Shown here in pieces: positions 20,157-31,184 of a stretch of 58,753 nt of DNA; positions within the stretch are counted from its first letter, which is position 1, and every line of letters starts with the position of its first letter. The notes beneath the pieces are model-generated. The model had not been told where the DNA came from. It saw nothing but the letters and a program-made list of their open reading frames with translations, and did not search any database. The position numbers and the translations under genes are program-made. This DNA comes from Chlorobium sp. (GTDB lineage Bacteria; Bacteroidota; Chlorobiia; Chlorobiales; Chlorobiaceae), in the NCBI GenBank assembly GCA_005843815.1, contig SZYA01000046.1, positions 1 to 58,753 of the forward strand, given 5' to 3'.

Positions 20157-22061
20157 TTGCAGACAAACCATCTTGAAGCGCTTCTTCTGGCACTCAAACG
20201 CCTGCCCGCTCACATCACAGAAAAGTCATACAAAGTCCCTGCCTTGTGGTGCGGCACTGCAAACGGAACAGAGGAGGTTAATCCTGCCATATATTACAGT
20301 CGGATCCTGGAAAAGATCCTCAACAACACACCGATCAACCCATCGTCATCAGGTTCGGGCGAGTGGCGAAATGGCGCTGTGGTCTACAACCTCTTCATTC
20401 GCCTCACAACCGCTTTTGACCATAATGGCGACGGTGCCATAAGCCTGGAACCACTCGAATCCGGCTTCAGGGAGACCGGCACACTGTTGAAAGCCATTGC
20501 TCTCCTCCCCTATATAAAAAATCTGGGAGTCAATACACTCTATCTGCTCCCTATCACCGAAATTGGCAGTGAGAGCCGAAAAGGCTCTTTAGGGTCACCT
20601 TATGCCATAAAAAACCCACGCAAACTCGATCCACTGCTTGACGAACCGGCACTCGGACTTTCGGCAGAGACTCTTCTCAAAGCCTTTGTTGAGGCGGCAC
20701 ATAGGCTTGAGATGCACGTGGTGCTTGAATTTGTCTTCAGAACAACCGCAATTGACAGCAGTTGGATAACAGAACATCCTGAGTGGTTTTACTGGCTGAA
20801 AGAGCGCGACACTCCTGGCACTTTTGGCCGCCCGCACTTTGATCAGGGTACACTCAGAAGAATTTATGAGCTGGTTGATCACCATCACATGCACAACCTG
20901 CCTGCACCATCAAGCGACTACCGCGACCAGTTCATTGCGCCACCGGCCACCGTGCATGAAGAAAATGGAAAAATTATTGGCTCGACGTCAGACGGAGATC
21001 GCTGTCATATAGCCAGCGCCTTCTCCGACTGGCCGCCTGACGACCAGCAGCCAGCATGGAGTGATGTCACCTACCTCAAAATGCACACCCATGAGGCGTT
21101 CAACTATATGGCCTACAACACCATCCGGATGTACGACAGCGCTCTCGACAATCCCGAAACCTTCAACAGCAGCCTCTGGGATGAGATTGCGGGTATTATC
21201 CCCTGGTATGAGGAGGAGTATCAGATTGATGGCGCCATGATCGACATGGGCCACGCCCTGCCAACCCTCCTGAAGCAGACCATCGTACGCAAAGCGCGCG
21301 AACAACGGCCCGATTTCGCCTTCTGGGATGAAAACTTCAACCCCTCTCCTGAAATCCGCGACGAGGGATTCAATGCCGTGCTTGGCTCATTGCCATTTGT
21401 CATTCACGATATCGTCTTTATCAGGGGTCTGTTGAACCACCTGAACCGAACCGGTGTGGCGCTGCCATTTTTTGGAACCGGAGAGAACCACAACACCCCG
21501 CGCGTCTGCTTCCGCTATCCACGCCAGGAGGCTGGACGGAACTTCTCAACTTTTATCTTTACGCTCGGTGCCATGCTCCCTGCCATACCATTCCTTCAAT
21601 CAGGGATGGAACTTTGTGAATGGCATCCAGTCAACCTCGGTCTTAACTTCACCGATGAGGATCGGGCGCTTTATCCACCAGAAACACTGCCACTCTTCAG
21701 CGCACGCGCCTACGATTGGGAAAAGAGCAACGATCTCTTGCCACTCAACAGTTATATTGCAAAAATCCTGGAGATACGAACCAGATACCTTGGCCTTCTC
21801 CTCTGCGGAGAGGCTGGTTCAATGACCATCCCCTACACCAGTGAAGCAGAAATTTTTGCCGTGATGAGAAGCACCGCCGGAAAAACACTCCTTTTTATCG
21901 GCAACAGTAACCTTTACGACACCAGAAGCGGCTTTCTTGAGTTCAGTATGGAGAGTTGCGAGTTGTACGACCTGATCAGCGAACAACAGCACGCAATCAA
22001 GGAGCACCGGCTTCACGTGAGCTGCAAACCGGGCGAGTGCATGATTTTTGAACTACCATAA
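20157..22061 (+). CDS. alpha-amylase family (GH13) protein
   Basis: [63 protein letters not shown] start likely. Confidence 0.82.
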   Translation: MQTNHLEALLLALKRLPAHITEKSYKVPALWCGTANGTEEVNPAIYYSRILEKILNNTPINPSSSGSGEWRNGAVVYNLFIRLTTAFDHNGDGAISLEPLESGFRETGTLLKAIALLPYIKNLGVNTLYLLPITEIGSESRKGSLGSPYAIKNPRKLDPLLDEPALGLSAETLLKAFVEAAHRLEMHVVLEFVFRTTAIDSSWITEHPEWFYWLKERDTPGTFGRPHFDQGTLRRIYELVDHHHMHNLPAPSSDYRDQFIAPPATVHEENGKIIGSTSDGDRCHIASAFSDWPPDDQQPAWSDVTYLKMHTHEAFNYMAYNTIRMYDSALDNPETFNSSLWDEIAGIIPWYEEEYQIDGAMIDMGHALPTLLKQTIVRKAREQRPDFAFWDENFNPSPEIRDEGFNAVLGSLPFVIHDIVFIRGLLNHLNRTGVALPFFGTGENHNTPRVCFRYPRQEAGRNFSTFIFTLGAMLPAIPFLQSGMELCEWHPVNLGLNFTDEDRALYPPETLPLFSARAYDWEKSNDLLPLNSYIAKILEIRTRYLGLLLCGEAGSMTIPYTSEAEIFAVMRSTAGKTLLFIGNSNLYDTRSGFLEFSMESCELYDLISEQQHAIKEHRLHVSCKPGECMIFELP

Positions 22062-22089
22062 CTTTCACTAACCAAAGACTATTACCGTT

Positions 22090-23001
22090 ATGTCTCTTCT
22101 CATTATCGGCTCTCTTGCCTTTGACGACATCGAAACTCCCTTCGGCAACTCCCTGAACACCCTTGGTGGCTCATCCACCTACATTGCCCTCTCCGCCAGC
22201 TACTTTACCGACAAAATTCAGATCGTTGGCGTGGTCGGCTCCGACTTCGAAAAGCCCCATTTCGATCTGCTCCACTCGCGGCATATCGATACCAGAGGAG
22301 TTCAGCAAATCGAAGATGGTAAAACATTCCGCTGGGCCGGACGCTACCACTACGACATGAACACCCGCGATACGCTCGATACCCAGTTGAACGTCTTCGC
22401 CGATTTCGACCCTGTTGTGCCCGCAGAGTACCGCAATGCCGAATTTGTCTGCCTCGGCAACATCGACCCTGTCTTGCAGCTCAAGGTGCTTGGCCAGATC
22501 AGCAAACCGAAACTGGTGATCCTCGACACCATGAACTTCTGGATTGAGTCAAAACAGGAGGAGCTGAAAAAGACCCTGCAGCATGTCGATGTCTTCATCC
22601 TAAACGACAGCGAGGCACGCCTGCTCAGCGGCGACCCGAACCTGGTCAAATCGGCACGAATCATCCGCGAGATGGGACCAAAAACGCTGATTATCAAAAA
22701 AGGCGAACATGGAGCGTTGCTCTTTACCGATAACGGCATCTTTGCAGCCCCCGCCTTTCCCCTTGAGTCAATCTTCGACCCCACTGGCGCTGGCGACACC
22801 TTTGCCGGAGGCTTCCTCGGCCACCTCTCCCGTTGCGAAACCATCACCGATGTGGAGATGCGCCGCGCTGTGCTTTACGGAAGCGCCATGGCAAGCTTCT
22901 GCGTTGAAAAATTCGGCACAGAAAAAATTGCCGCGCTCGACCTGCTGGAGATCGAAGATCGTTACCAGAGCTTCCGTGAGCTTTCAAGAATAGAGGAATA
23001 A
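22090..23001 (+). CDS. PfkB-family carbohydrate kinase
   Basis: N-terminal LGGSSTYIALSASYF; C-terminal DPTGAGDTFAGGFLGHL signature. Confidence 0.92.
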   Translation: MSLLIIGSLAFDDIETPFGNSLNTLGGSSTYIALSASYFTDKIQIVGVVGSDFEKPHFDLLHSRHIDTRGVQQIEDGKTFRWAGRYHYDMNTRDTLDTQLNVFADFDPVVPAEYRNAEFVCLGNIDPVLQLKVLGQISKPKLVILDTMNFWIESKQEELKKTLQHVDVFILNDSEARLLSGDPNLVKSARIIREMGPKTLIIKKGEHGALLFTDNGIFAAPAFPLESIFDPTGAGDTFAGGFLGHLSRCETITDVEMRRAVLYGSAMASFCVEKFGTEKIAALDLLEIEDRYQSFRELSRIEE

Positions 23002-23013
23002 ACAGCGACCTGT

Positions 23014-24777
23014 ATGGAGCAGCTCAACATTCTTGACTACAGTTTCATTGTCGGCTACCTCCTGCTGACCCTTGTGATAGGGCTATGGTTTTCAAAGCGC
23101 GCCTCGGAGAGTGTGGGAGAGTTCTTTCTCTCCGGGCGCCAGCTCCCCTGGTGGATTGCCGGCACCGGCATGGTGGCCACCACCTTTGCCGCCGACACAC
23201 CACTGGCCGTAGCGGGCTTTGTGGCCAAAAACGGTATTGCCGGCAACTGGGTCTGGTGGACCTTTGTCTCGGGCGGGATGTTGACGGTCTTCTTTTTTGC
23301 ACGGCTCTGGCGGCGAGCGGAAATACTGACCGACCTTGAGTTCATTGAGCTGCGCTACAGCGGCAAGGCGGCACGTTTTCTCCGTGGCTTCAAGGCGATC
23401 TATTTCGGCCTCTTTATCAACGCCGTTATTATCGGTTGGGTCAACCTTGCCATGTTCAAAATTATCCGCATCATGGTGCCGGAGCTGAACCCGGAGCTCA
23501 CCATTGTTGCCCTCGTCCTCCTCACCACCTTCTATTCGGGTCTCTCAGGATTGTGGGGAGTCTCTATTACCGACGCAGTGCAGTTTGTCATTGCCATGAC
23601 AGGCTGCATTATTCTGGCCGTTCTTGCGGTTCAGTCGCCCGTTGTGGTCTCTGCCGGAGGGCTCACCAAAGCGCTTCCCGCGTGGATGTTCGACTTCTTC
23701 CCCACCTTCACTTCATCATCTTCAGACAGAACCTTCACCGGTGCGGTGGCACTTCCTTTCATCTCGTTTGCCGCCATGGCATTTGTGCAGTGGTGGGCCT
23801 CCTGGTACCCCGGCTCGGAGCCTGGTGGTGGAGGCTACATTGCCCAGCGGATGATGAGCGCCAAAAACGAAAAACATTCGCTTCTTGCAACGCTCTGGTT
23901 TACGGTGGCCCATTATTGCCTGCGACCATGGCCATGGATCATCGTTGGTCTTGTCAGCCTTGTTATGTTTCCCGACCTTCCGATGAACCAGAAAGAGGAT
24001 GGCTTTGTCTACGTCATGCAGGCGGTGCTCCCTCCGGGGCTGAAGGGGCTGCTCATTGCCGCCTTTCTTGCTGCCTACATGTCAACACTCTCAACCCATC
24101 TCAACTGGGGCACCAGCTACCTCATCAACGACCTCTACCGGCGGTTCCTGAAAACCGATGGCGATGAACAACACTATGTCACCATCTCCAAAATCACCAC
24201 CTTTCTGACGGCAGCCTTTGCCCTCTACATCACCTTCTTCGTGCTCGACACCATCACCGGCGCATGGGAATTTATTATCCAGTGTGGTGCCGGCACCGGC
24301 TTTGTTTTGATTCTCCGCTGGTTCTGGTGGCGACTGAACGCCTGGTCGGAGATAACCTCCATGGTGGCGCCATTTCTCGCTTTCGGTTGGCTGCAGCTCT
24401 TTACCGATATCACCTTTCCCTTTTCGATTTTTATTATCGTCGCTTTTACCATTGCGTCAACCCTTATGGTCACCTTCCTGACACCACCAACGGATATTGC
24501 GCAGTTGGAGATATTCTATCGAACCACAAGGGTTGGCGGTGTGCTCTGGAAAAAGGTCTCCAACAATCTGCCAGATGTTGTCTCAGACACCGGTTTTGGC
24601 ATGCTTTTTGTCGACTGGGTGCTCGGCATCGTCATGATCTACACCATCCTCTTTGGCACAGGGAGAGTGATCTTTGGAGATACCATGCAGGGAGTACTCT
24701 TTCTCGGTGCCGGGGTGGTTGCAGGGTCACTGATCTTTGCCGATCTCAACCGTCGCGGCTGGAACACACTCAACTGA
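23014..24777 (+). CDS. sodium:solute symporter (SSS) family transporter
   Basis: FFLSGRQLPWWIAGTGMVATTFAADTPLAVAGFVAKNGIAGNW and about 13 hydrophobic segments. Confidence 0.9.
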   Translation: MEQLNILDYSFIVGYLLLTLVIGLWFSKRASESVGEFFLSGRQLPWWIAGTGMVATTFAADTPLAVAGFVAKNGIAGNWVWWTFVSGGMLTVFFFARLWRRAEILTDLEFIELRYSGKAARFLRGFKAIYFGLFINAVIIGWVNLAMFKIIRIMVPELNPELTIVALVLLTTFYSGLSGLWGVSITDAVQFVIAMTGCIILAVLAVQSPVVVSAGGLTKALPAWMFDFFPTFTSSSSDRTFTGAVALPFISFAAMAFVQWWASWYPGSEPGGGGYIAQRMMSAKNEKHSLLATLWFTVAHYCLRPWPWIIVGLVSLVMFPDLPMNQKEDGFVYVMQAVLPPGLKGLLIAAFLAAYMSTLSTHLNWGTSYLINDLYRRFLKTDGDEQHYVTISKITTFLTAAFALYITFFVLDTITGAWEFIIQCGAGTGFVLILRWFWWRLNAWSEITSMVAPFLAFGWLQLFTDITFPFSIFIIVAFTIASTLMVTFLTPPTDIAQLEIFYRTTRVGGVLWKKVSNNLPDVVSDTGFGMLFVDWVLGIVMIYTILFGTGRVIFGDTMQGVLFLGAGVVAGSLIFADLNRRGWNTLN

Positions 24778-24787
24778 CAACATATTT

Positions 24788-25357
24788 ATGGGACAACCAA
24801 CCCTTATCCTTGCCTCGAAATCACCAAGAAGGCGCTCAATTCTCTCGCTGACACAGATCCCTTTTGAGACGGTCTCCGTCGATACTTCGGAAATTCTCGA
24901 TTCGACACTTTCGATTGAGGAGAATGTCACCCATCTTGCTTATGAAAAGGCGCTGGCAGCATTAGCGCATGGGCAGGGGCGCAACACCATTACGCTGGCG
25001 GCTGATACGGTTGTAGCAAAAGGGAATCAGATCTTCGAAAAACCATCGGGGTTTGATGAGGCGTTCCAGATGGTTAAAAGTCTTCAAAACCGCTCGCACC
25101 GGGTCTACACCGGCTTTGTGCTTCTCTCGGGCAAGAAGAGCCATACCGAATGCGTTTGCACCACTGTGGAGCTTGAGCCCATGTCTGATCAGGAGATAGA
25201 GCGCTACATCCTCTCGGAGGAGCCTTACGACAAAGCGGGAGGCTATGGCATCCAGGATCCACTTCTGGCCTGTTATGTCAAACGGATTGAGGGGTGCTAC
25301 CATAATGTTGTGGGGCTGCCACTCTCTCGGGTCTGGAAAGCGCTCAAGGCATTCTGA
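24788..25357 (+). CDS. maf: Maf-family nucleotide pyrophosphatase
   Basis: LILASKSPRRRSILS, LAADTVVA, GYGIQDP, NVVGLPLSRV. Confidence 0.93.
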   Translation: MGQPTLILASKSPRRRSILSLTQIPFETVSVDTSEILDSTLSIEENVTHLAYEKALAALAHGQGRNTITLAADTVVAKGNQIFEKPSGFDEAFQMVKSLQNRSHRVYTGFVLLSGKKSHTECVCTTVELEPMSDQEIERYILSEEPYDKAGGYGIQDPLLACYVKRIEGCYHNVVGLPLSRVWKALKAF

Positions 25358-25535
25358 GAAGCTCAGACACTATATCTATCCACACAGCCAAAGCGCCAAT
25401 TATTATCAAGTGGTCGACAATATAATATTTTAAGCCTGGTTTTGGGCGAGCGTCACCTCATTTTGAGACAACATTCTGTATTCTTGAGATAAGGAAAAAC
25501 AGAAGAGAGAATGAAGCGAACTAGACTAACCCAAA

Positions 25536-25570
25536 TAACCCCGTTCACAAGACTTTAAAACGGGGCTATT
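25536..25570 (-). terminator. putative terminator of the nuo operon
   Basis: Minus-strand AGCCCCGTT...AACGGGGTTATTT stem-loop downstream of nuoN. Confidence 0.55.
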
Positions 25571-25599
25571 GGAAAGTATTTGTATGCGCTAAATGTCTT

Positions 25600-27129
25600 T
25601 CAATGAAGCGTTATCCCAAACATCGCTGAGCCATATTTGGATATATCAGAGAGTGGAGTAAAGAAAAGTCCAAAATAGAGGGTGAGGAACATCAGCACCG
25701 CCATCAACACCTGGGCAAAAATACCAGGATTCATCTCCTTGCCATCACTCTGGCTCGACTCACGAAGATACATGTTCAACGGAATCAGCATATAGTAGTA
25801 CAGCGAGATAACGCTGGTCATGATGCCGATAAGTGCGAGCCAAAGATAGAGTGAGCCTTTGTCAAGAAGGGCCGAGAAGATCATCAACTTGCCGATAAAG
25901 CCCAGTGTTGGCGGAAGACCAACAAGGGAGACAAGAAAAACCGTAAGTGCGGCAGCAGCAAGAGGCATTTTTTTGCCCAGGCCGCGGTAATCGTCGAGAT
26001 GCTCGCTACCGGTCTTGTTGGCAATCAAAATAACCACATAAAAGGCACCGAAATTCATCAGAAAATAGGAGAGCAGATAGAAGAGCGTGGCCTGGGTGCC
26101 AAACTTGCCCATCACAATAATACCGAGGAGCAGATAGCCCGCGTGGGCAATGGAGGAGTAGGCGAGCATTCGCTTGACATTCTTCTGCCAGAGGGCCACA
26201 ACGTTGCCATAAATCATGGAACCAACCGATAAAGCAAGCAGTATCATCACCCAGTCAATGCCGGTTTGCGCTGAAGGGGCGTGGGGTATGGCGATAGAGA
26301 AGAATCGCATGAGCAAGGCTACGCCGGCAGCCTTCGACGCAACAGAGAGATATGCGGTAACTGGAGTAGGTGCACCTTCATAGACATCCGGCGACCAAAA
26401 GTGAAATGGTACCGCACCAATCTTGTAGCCAAAACCGGCAATAATCAGAAGCGACGACAACATCAGGACGAGCGAATGCTCATTGCCTTGGGCAGCAAGT
26501 ACCGCGCCGATTTTAATCAGATTGGTCTCGCCGGTGAGTCCGTAAATTAACGAAAAGCCATACACCATCAAACCGGAAGAGACCGCGCCATAGACGAGAT
26601 ATTTCAAAGCTGCTTCAGAAGAGCGGGGGTTACGCTTGAAATAACCGGTAAGAATATAAGCCGAAAAGCTCACCAGCTCCATTGAGAGAAAAATCATAAT
26701 CAAATCAGCCGAAGAGGCCATCATGACCATACCGATAACCATCGAAACAATCAGGGCGTAATACTCACCCATACTCTTCACCTCAGCCTCAAACTGCTCA
26801 TCAGCCATCGTCAGTATGACTGCGAAAATCCCGGAGAGCACAAAAAAGTACTTGAAGAAGAGAGCAAACTCGTCGAGCACATACATCCCAAAGAAAAACT
26901 CACCGCCCGGCAGGCACTGCTGCTGATAGATAAAGAAAAAGCTGCCGGCAAGCCCGACAAGGGTGCTGATAGCGAGCAGACTGTTTTTTCTGCCTTTAGC
27001 CACCAGATCAACGACGATCAGGAGCATAAAAAGCAATGAGAGATAAATTTCAGGTATAAAACACCCAACGCTCACTTCCAGACTTGCAATGATACTCTGA
27101 ATTTCAGCACCTGTTGGCAACTCAAACAT
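25600..27129 (-). CDS. nuoN: NADH-quinone oxidoreductase subunit N
   Basis: ND2-type membrane protein (GFGYKIGAVPFHFWSPDVYEGAPTPVTAYLSVASKAAG). Confidence 0.95.
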   Translation of the reverse strand: MFELPTGAEIQSIIASLEVSVGCFIPEIYLSLLFMLLIVVDLVAKGRKNSLLAISTLVGLAGSFFFIYQQQCLPGGEFFFGMYVLDEFALFFKYFFVLSGIFAVILTMADEQFEAEVKSMGEYYALIVSMVIGMVMMASSADLIMIFLSMELVSFSAYILTGYFKRNPRSSEAALKYLVYGAVSSGLMVYGFSLIYGLTGETNLIKIGAVLAAQGNEHSLVLMLSSLLIIAGFGYKIGAVPFHFWSPDVYEGAPTPVTAYLSVASKAAGVALLMRFFSIAIPHAPSAQTGIDWVMILLALSVGSMIYGNVVALWQKNVKRMLAYSSIAHAGYLLLGIIVMGKFGTQATLFYLLSYFLMNFGAFYVVILIANKTGSEHLDDYRGLGKKMPLAAAALTVFLVSLVGLPPTLGFIGKLMIFSALLDKGSLYLWLALIGIMTSVISLYYYMLIPLNMYLRESSQSDGKEMNPGIFAQVLMAVLMFLTLYFGLFFTPLSDISKYGSAMFGITLH

Positions 27130-27175
27130 AATTCTCTTGTTTATTCTTTAATCCTCTCTCTCAGATTCAATGAAA

Positions 27176-28810
27176 TCACAGTTGCGATAAAACGACCGGC
27201 GAAAGCACCTCGACAAGTTTGTTGATGCTTGAGGTCAACATCCCGAGCACCGGCATGGGATAAACACCAAGCACAACAGTGATAATAAGCAGCGGAACCA
27301 GCATGGCAAGTTCACGACCATCAAGATCAATCTTCCCCTTCCAGTCGTGGAAATGAATATGCTCATGGCCATCCTCATCCGCTATAAGATCGTAGGCAGC
27401 ATCGGGCTTTCTCTGGCCGAGGAACATCCTCTGGAGCGACCAGAGCAGGTAGGCTGCACCAAAGACAATTCCGAGAACTGAGACCATGGCAATATAACGT
27501 GTCGTCACCGAGCTGAAGGCACCAACAAAGACAAGCGCCTCGGAGATAAAGCCGCTAAGGCCTGGAAGACCCAGTGAAGCAAACCAGGCAACCGTTACAA
27601 AAGCAGCATAATGCGGCATGTAGGATGCAAGGCCACCAAACTTGTCGATCTGGCGGGTATGGGCACGATCATAAATGACACCGACCAGCAGGAAGAGCAT
27701 GGCGGTAATGGTGCCATGGTTGAACATCTGGTAGAGCGCGCCAACCATCCCTTCACTGTTTCCGGCAGAGAGGCCAAGGAGTACATAACCCATATGGCTG
27801 ATGGAGGAGTAGGCCACCATCTTCTTCAGATCCTGCTGGGCCAGCGCACATAACGCTCCATAGATAATATTGATAGCACCAAAAATACCAATCACATACA
27901 TCCCTGCCTGAAATACTTCAGGGAAGATCGGAAAGTTGATACGAATCATGCCGTAGGTGCCAAGCTTCAACAGGACACCGGCAAGAATCACTGAAATAGG
28001 GGTCGGCGCTTCAACGTGGGCATCAGGCAACCAGGTGTGGAACGGAAACATCGGCACCTTGATGGCGAATCCAATGAAGAGCACAATAAAGGAGACATAC
28101 CGCCACATCACATTATTGGGGCCAAGAATCGAGTCTTTAATAAAGTTGCTCTGGGTAGCCATGGCAACAAGACTGAAGGTGTGGTTACCGGTGACTGGGT
28201 CGGTTACGCTGAAGTAGAGACCAATCATCACCAAAAGCATGAAAACTGAGCCAAACAGGGTGTAGAGGAAAAACTTGATGGCTGCATATTCGCGGTTTGG
28301 ACCACCCCAGATACCGATAAGGAAGTACATCGGCAGAAGCATCACCTCCCAAAAAACGTAGAAGAGGAAGAAATCAAGTGCTACAAAACAGCCCATCATG
28401 GCCGAAGCGAGCAGGTTGTAGAGAATGAAGTAGCCTTTAACCTGCTTCTGGATTGTCCAGCTTGAAAGAACACCAATTGTCGAAACCAAAGCGGTGAGAA
28501 TGACCATGGTGACTGATATACCGTCAACACCGAGAAAATACTCAATATTGAGCGGGCCAAATCCTGCGAGATCAAGATTGATCCAGGGAAGACGCTCAAC
28601 GAACTGGAAAGAGCCGAGAGGGCTGCCTCCAGGTCCGGCAGTAATTCCAGGCAGGGCTGGATTATAATCTCTCCAGATCAGAACTGCCAGCACTCCCTGG
28701 GCAAGCGCCGCAAGCAGTGAAACAATTCTGATTATCTGCTTTTGCGATGAAGGCACGGCGAGAATAATCAGACCGGCGATGATTGGCAGAAAAACAATTA
28801 AACTCAGCAT
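27176..28810 (-). CDS. nuoM: NADH-quinone oxidoreductase subunit M
   Basis: KVPMFPFHTWLPDAHVEAPTPISVILAGVLLKLGTYG. Confidence 0.95.
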   Translation of the reverse strand: MLSLIVFLPIIAGLIILAVPSSQKQIIRIVSLLAALAQGVLAVLIWRDYNPALPGITAGPGGSPLGSFQFVERLPWINLDLAGFGPLNIEYFLGVDGISVTMVILTALVSTIGVLSSWTIQKQVKGYFILYNLLASAMMGCFVALDFFLFYVFWEVMLLPMYFLIGIWGGPNREYAAIKFFLYTLFGSVFMLLVMIGLYFSVTDPVTGNHTFSLVAMATQSNFIKDSILGPNNVMWRYVSFIVLFIGFAIKVPMFPFHTWLPDAHVEAPTPISVILAGVLLKLGTYGMIRINFPIFPEVFQAGMYVIGIFGAINIIYGALCALAQQDLKKMVAYSSISHMGYVLLGLSAGNSEGMVGALYQMFNHGTITAMLFLLVGVIYDRAHTRQIDKFGGLASYMPHYAAFVTVAWFASLGLPGLSGFISEALVFVGAFSSVTTRYIAMVSVLGIVFGAAYLLWSLQRMFLGQRKPDAAYDLIADEDGHEHIHFHDWKGKIDLDGRELAMLVPLLIITVVLGVYPMPVLGMLTSSINKLVEVLSPVVLSQL

Positions 28811-28861
28811 GTTCCGTATCTGTAAGTTATCTGATTGAAAGTAAATCTTTGAAAATCTCTC

Positions 28862-31147
28862 TTAATGGATCAGTTGTGTCATGTAAAAGACAAAGTACCC
28901 GAAGACAAGCACAAGAAGCATGACCACATAGCTCTGCACCTTTCCTGTCTGTAATTTTCTTAACACCGCACCCGTCGTGTTGACCGTAAAGGCGGTAAAG
29001 TTCACAGCCCCATCAACCACATGCTTGTCGAAGCTGTTGTTGAGGAAGGCAAATTTCCTGACGAGGGTGGCGACACCGTTCACAATACCATCAACAATAT
29101 GGATATCGAACCAGGTGAGCAACCTGGCCACGACCATTGACCCTTTTATAAAGGTTGCATCATATATCTCATCCCAGTACCATTTGTTGAGTGAAAAGAG
29201 GTAGAGTGGCCTGATGGCAAGCGCCGTTTTGTCGGGGTCAATAATCCGGAAGACATAGACTATCAGGGCAAGAGACAAACCAAGCACAACCATGATGCTG
29301 GAGATATAGATTGCGGTGTAGTGGGCAGCATGGCCAGCATGCACAACCTCAGCCTGACGTGGATCGGAGTAGCTGTGGCCACCCTTCGCTTCGCTGTGTG
29401 ATGCTGCGGCGGCGGTAGCGCCATGTTCACCGGCGACGGCTGGAGCTTGGCCATGCGCTGCAGGTGCAGGGATCTCTGCAAGCTGAGGAGCTATAACTCC
29501 TGCAAGCAGAGAACCCTTCTGGGGGTTGGCTGCGCCAACCACTGTTGGTGGCGTTGGAATCATCTTCATGAACCACCCCTTGCCACCATCTAGCGGGTCG
29601 GGCGAATAGACAAAAAATACTGAAAGGGCTGCGAGAATAACCAGTGGCGCTCTCATGTTCCAGGATACCTCGTGAACTCCGTGCTCTGCATGATGGTCAT
29701 CGCTATGCGCATCGTGACTGGCATGGGCATGGTGGCCGGCATGAGTATCCTCAACAACCGGTTTGAGATGGGTGCGGCTCTCTCCAAAAAAGACCAGCCA
29801 GATCTGACGACCCATGTAGAAGGCGGTGAGCATGGCAGAGAAGAATCCAAGAACTGGAATCAGATAAAAAATACCGCCTCCCTCAACATTGGCAAAACCA
29901 ATGGCTCCGGCAAGAATCGCATCTTTGCTGAGAAATCCACTGGTGAGGGGAAGGCCGGCAAGGGCAAGTGTTGCCAAGGTAAAGGTTGCGAAGGTCCAGG
30001 GCATATTTTTACGAAGTCCACCCATCCAGCGCATATCCTGCTCGTGGTGCATGGCGTGAATGATGGCACCTGAGCCGAGGAAGAGACATGCCTTGAAGAA
30101 AGCGTGCGTCACCAGATGAAAGAGCGCTGCTGAGTATGCACCAACCCCAAGACCAAGCACCATGTAGCCAAGCTGTGAAACGGTTGAATAGGCCAGAACC
30201 CGTTTGATGTCGTGCTGGGTGATAGCGATGGTGGCTGCCATGAAGGCGGTGAAGGCACCAATAAAGGCGATCACGTGGAGCGCGTCAGGGGTAAGAAGAA
30301 CAAAGATTCGTGCCACAAAATAGACTCCGGCTGCAACCATGGTTGCAGCATGAATAAGGGCGGAGACTGGGGTTGGACCCTCCATCGCATCAGGCAACCA
30401 GACGTGGAGCGGGAACTGTGCTGATTTACCGACGCAGCCCATGAAAAGAAGAATACCTGCTGCGGTAAGCCAGGCGTTGGAGAGTCCGAACTTGCCTGCT
30501 GCAAGGTTGGCATAGATCTCGGCAAAGCTGAAGGTGTGGAACTGGGAGTAGAGAATAAGAATGCCAAGCCACATGCCGATATCGCCGACGCGATTGGCAA
30601 GAAAGGCCTTTTTCTGGGCATCGGCAGCGCTCTGCTTCTCAAAAAAGAATCCAATGAGCAGGTAGGAGGAGAGACCCACAAGCTCCCAGAAGATATAGAT
30701 AGAGAAGAGGTTGTCGGAGAGAACAATACCGAGCATCGAGAAGGTGAAAATTCCGAGAAAAGCGAAGTAACGGCCATAATTCTTGTCTCCCGCCATATAC
30801 CCTGTAGAGTAGAGGTGGACAAGAAGGCTGATAAGGGTGACCATCGCCAACATAATGGAGGTGAGATTGTCGATCACCACACCCATTTTAATCTGGAGCG
30901 GACCAACACCGGGAACATTGCCAAGATCCATCCAGGTAAAGTCCCAGGCAATCCTGAAAGCCGGGTCATAAGCCTGTACCACAACTTGCCAAAAAATAAA
31001 GAGCGAGATTGCAAATGCTGTTCCAAGTATCCCTACTCCTACAAAATCGCCTCTGCGCGGCAGTTTGCGATTAAAGAAAATAAGAATGACAAACGAGAGC
31101 AGCGGCAGCAGCAGTACGACTATTGATAACTGAATTAAACTGTGCAT
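28862..31147 (-). CDS. nuoL: NADH-quinone oxidoreductase subunit L (with His/Ala-rich insertion)
   Basis: GKSAQFPLHVWLPDAMEGPTPVSALIHAATMVAAGVY; 761 aa. Confidence 0.95.
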   Translation of the reverse strand: MHSLIQLSIVVLLLPLLSFVILIFFNRKLPRRGDFVGVGILGTAFAISLFIFWQVVVQAYDPAFRIAWDFTWMDLGNVPGVGPLQIKMGVVIDNLTSIMLAMVTLISLLVHLYSTGYMAGDKNYGRYFAFLGIFTFSMLGIVLSDNLFSIYIFWELVGLSSYLLIGFFFEKQSAADAQKKAFLANRVGDIGMWLGILILYSQFHTFSFAEIYANLAAGKFGLSNAWLTAAGILLFMGCVGKSAQFPLHVWLPDAMEGPTPVSALIHAATMVAAGVYFVARIFVLLTPDALHVIAFIGAFTAFMAATIAITQHDIKRVLAYSTVSQLGYMVLGLGVGAYSAALFHLVTHAFFKACLFLGSGAIIHAMHHEQDMRWMGGLRKNMPWTFATFTLATLALAGLPLTSGFLSKDAILAGAIGFANVEGGGIFYLIPVLGFFSAMLTAFYMGRQIWLVFFGESRTHLKPVVEDTHAGHHAHASHDAHSDDHHAEHGVHEVSWNMRAPLVILAALSVFFVYSPDPLDGGKGWFMKMIPTPPTVVGAANPQKGSLLAGVIAPQLAEIPAPAAHGQAPAVAGEHGATAAAASHSEAKGGHSYSDPRQAEVVHAGHAAHYTAIYISSIMVVLGLSLALIVYVFRIIDPDKTALAIRPLYLFSLNKWYWDEIYDATFIKGSMVVARLLTWFDIHIVDGIVNGVATLVRKFAFLNNSFDKHVVDGAVNFTAFTVNTTGAVLRKLQTGKVQSYVVMLLVLVFGYFVFYMTQLIH

Positions 31148-31184
31148 GTTCTTGGTGATGGTTACACAAATAAATTAAAACTTC

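Noticed and set aside
23436-24851. Plus-strand ORFs 23436-24167 and 24264-24851 in an alternate frame of the SSS transporter
   Set aside because: Low-complexity Arg/His/Cys-rich out-of-frame translations within a recognisable SSS family gene.
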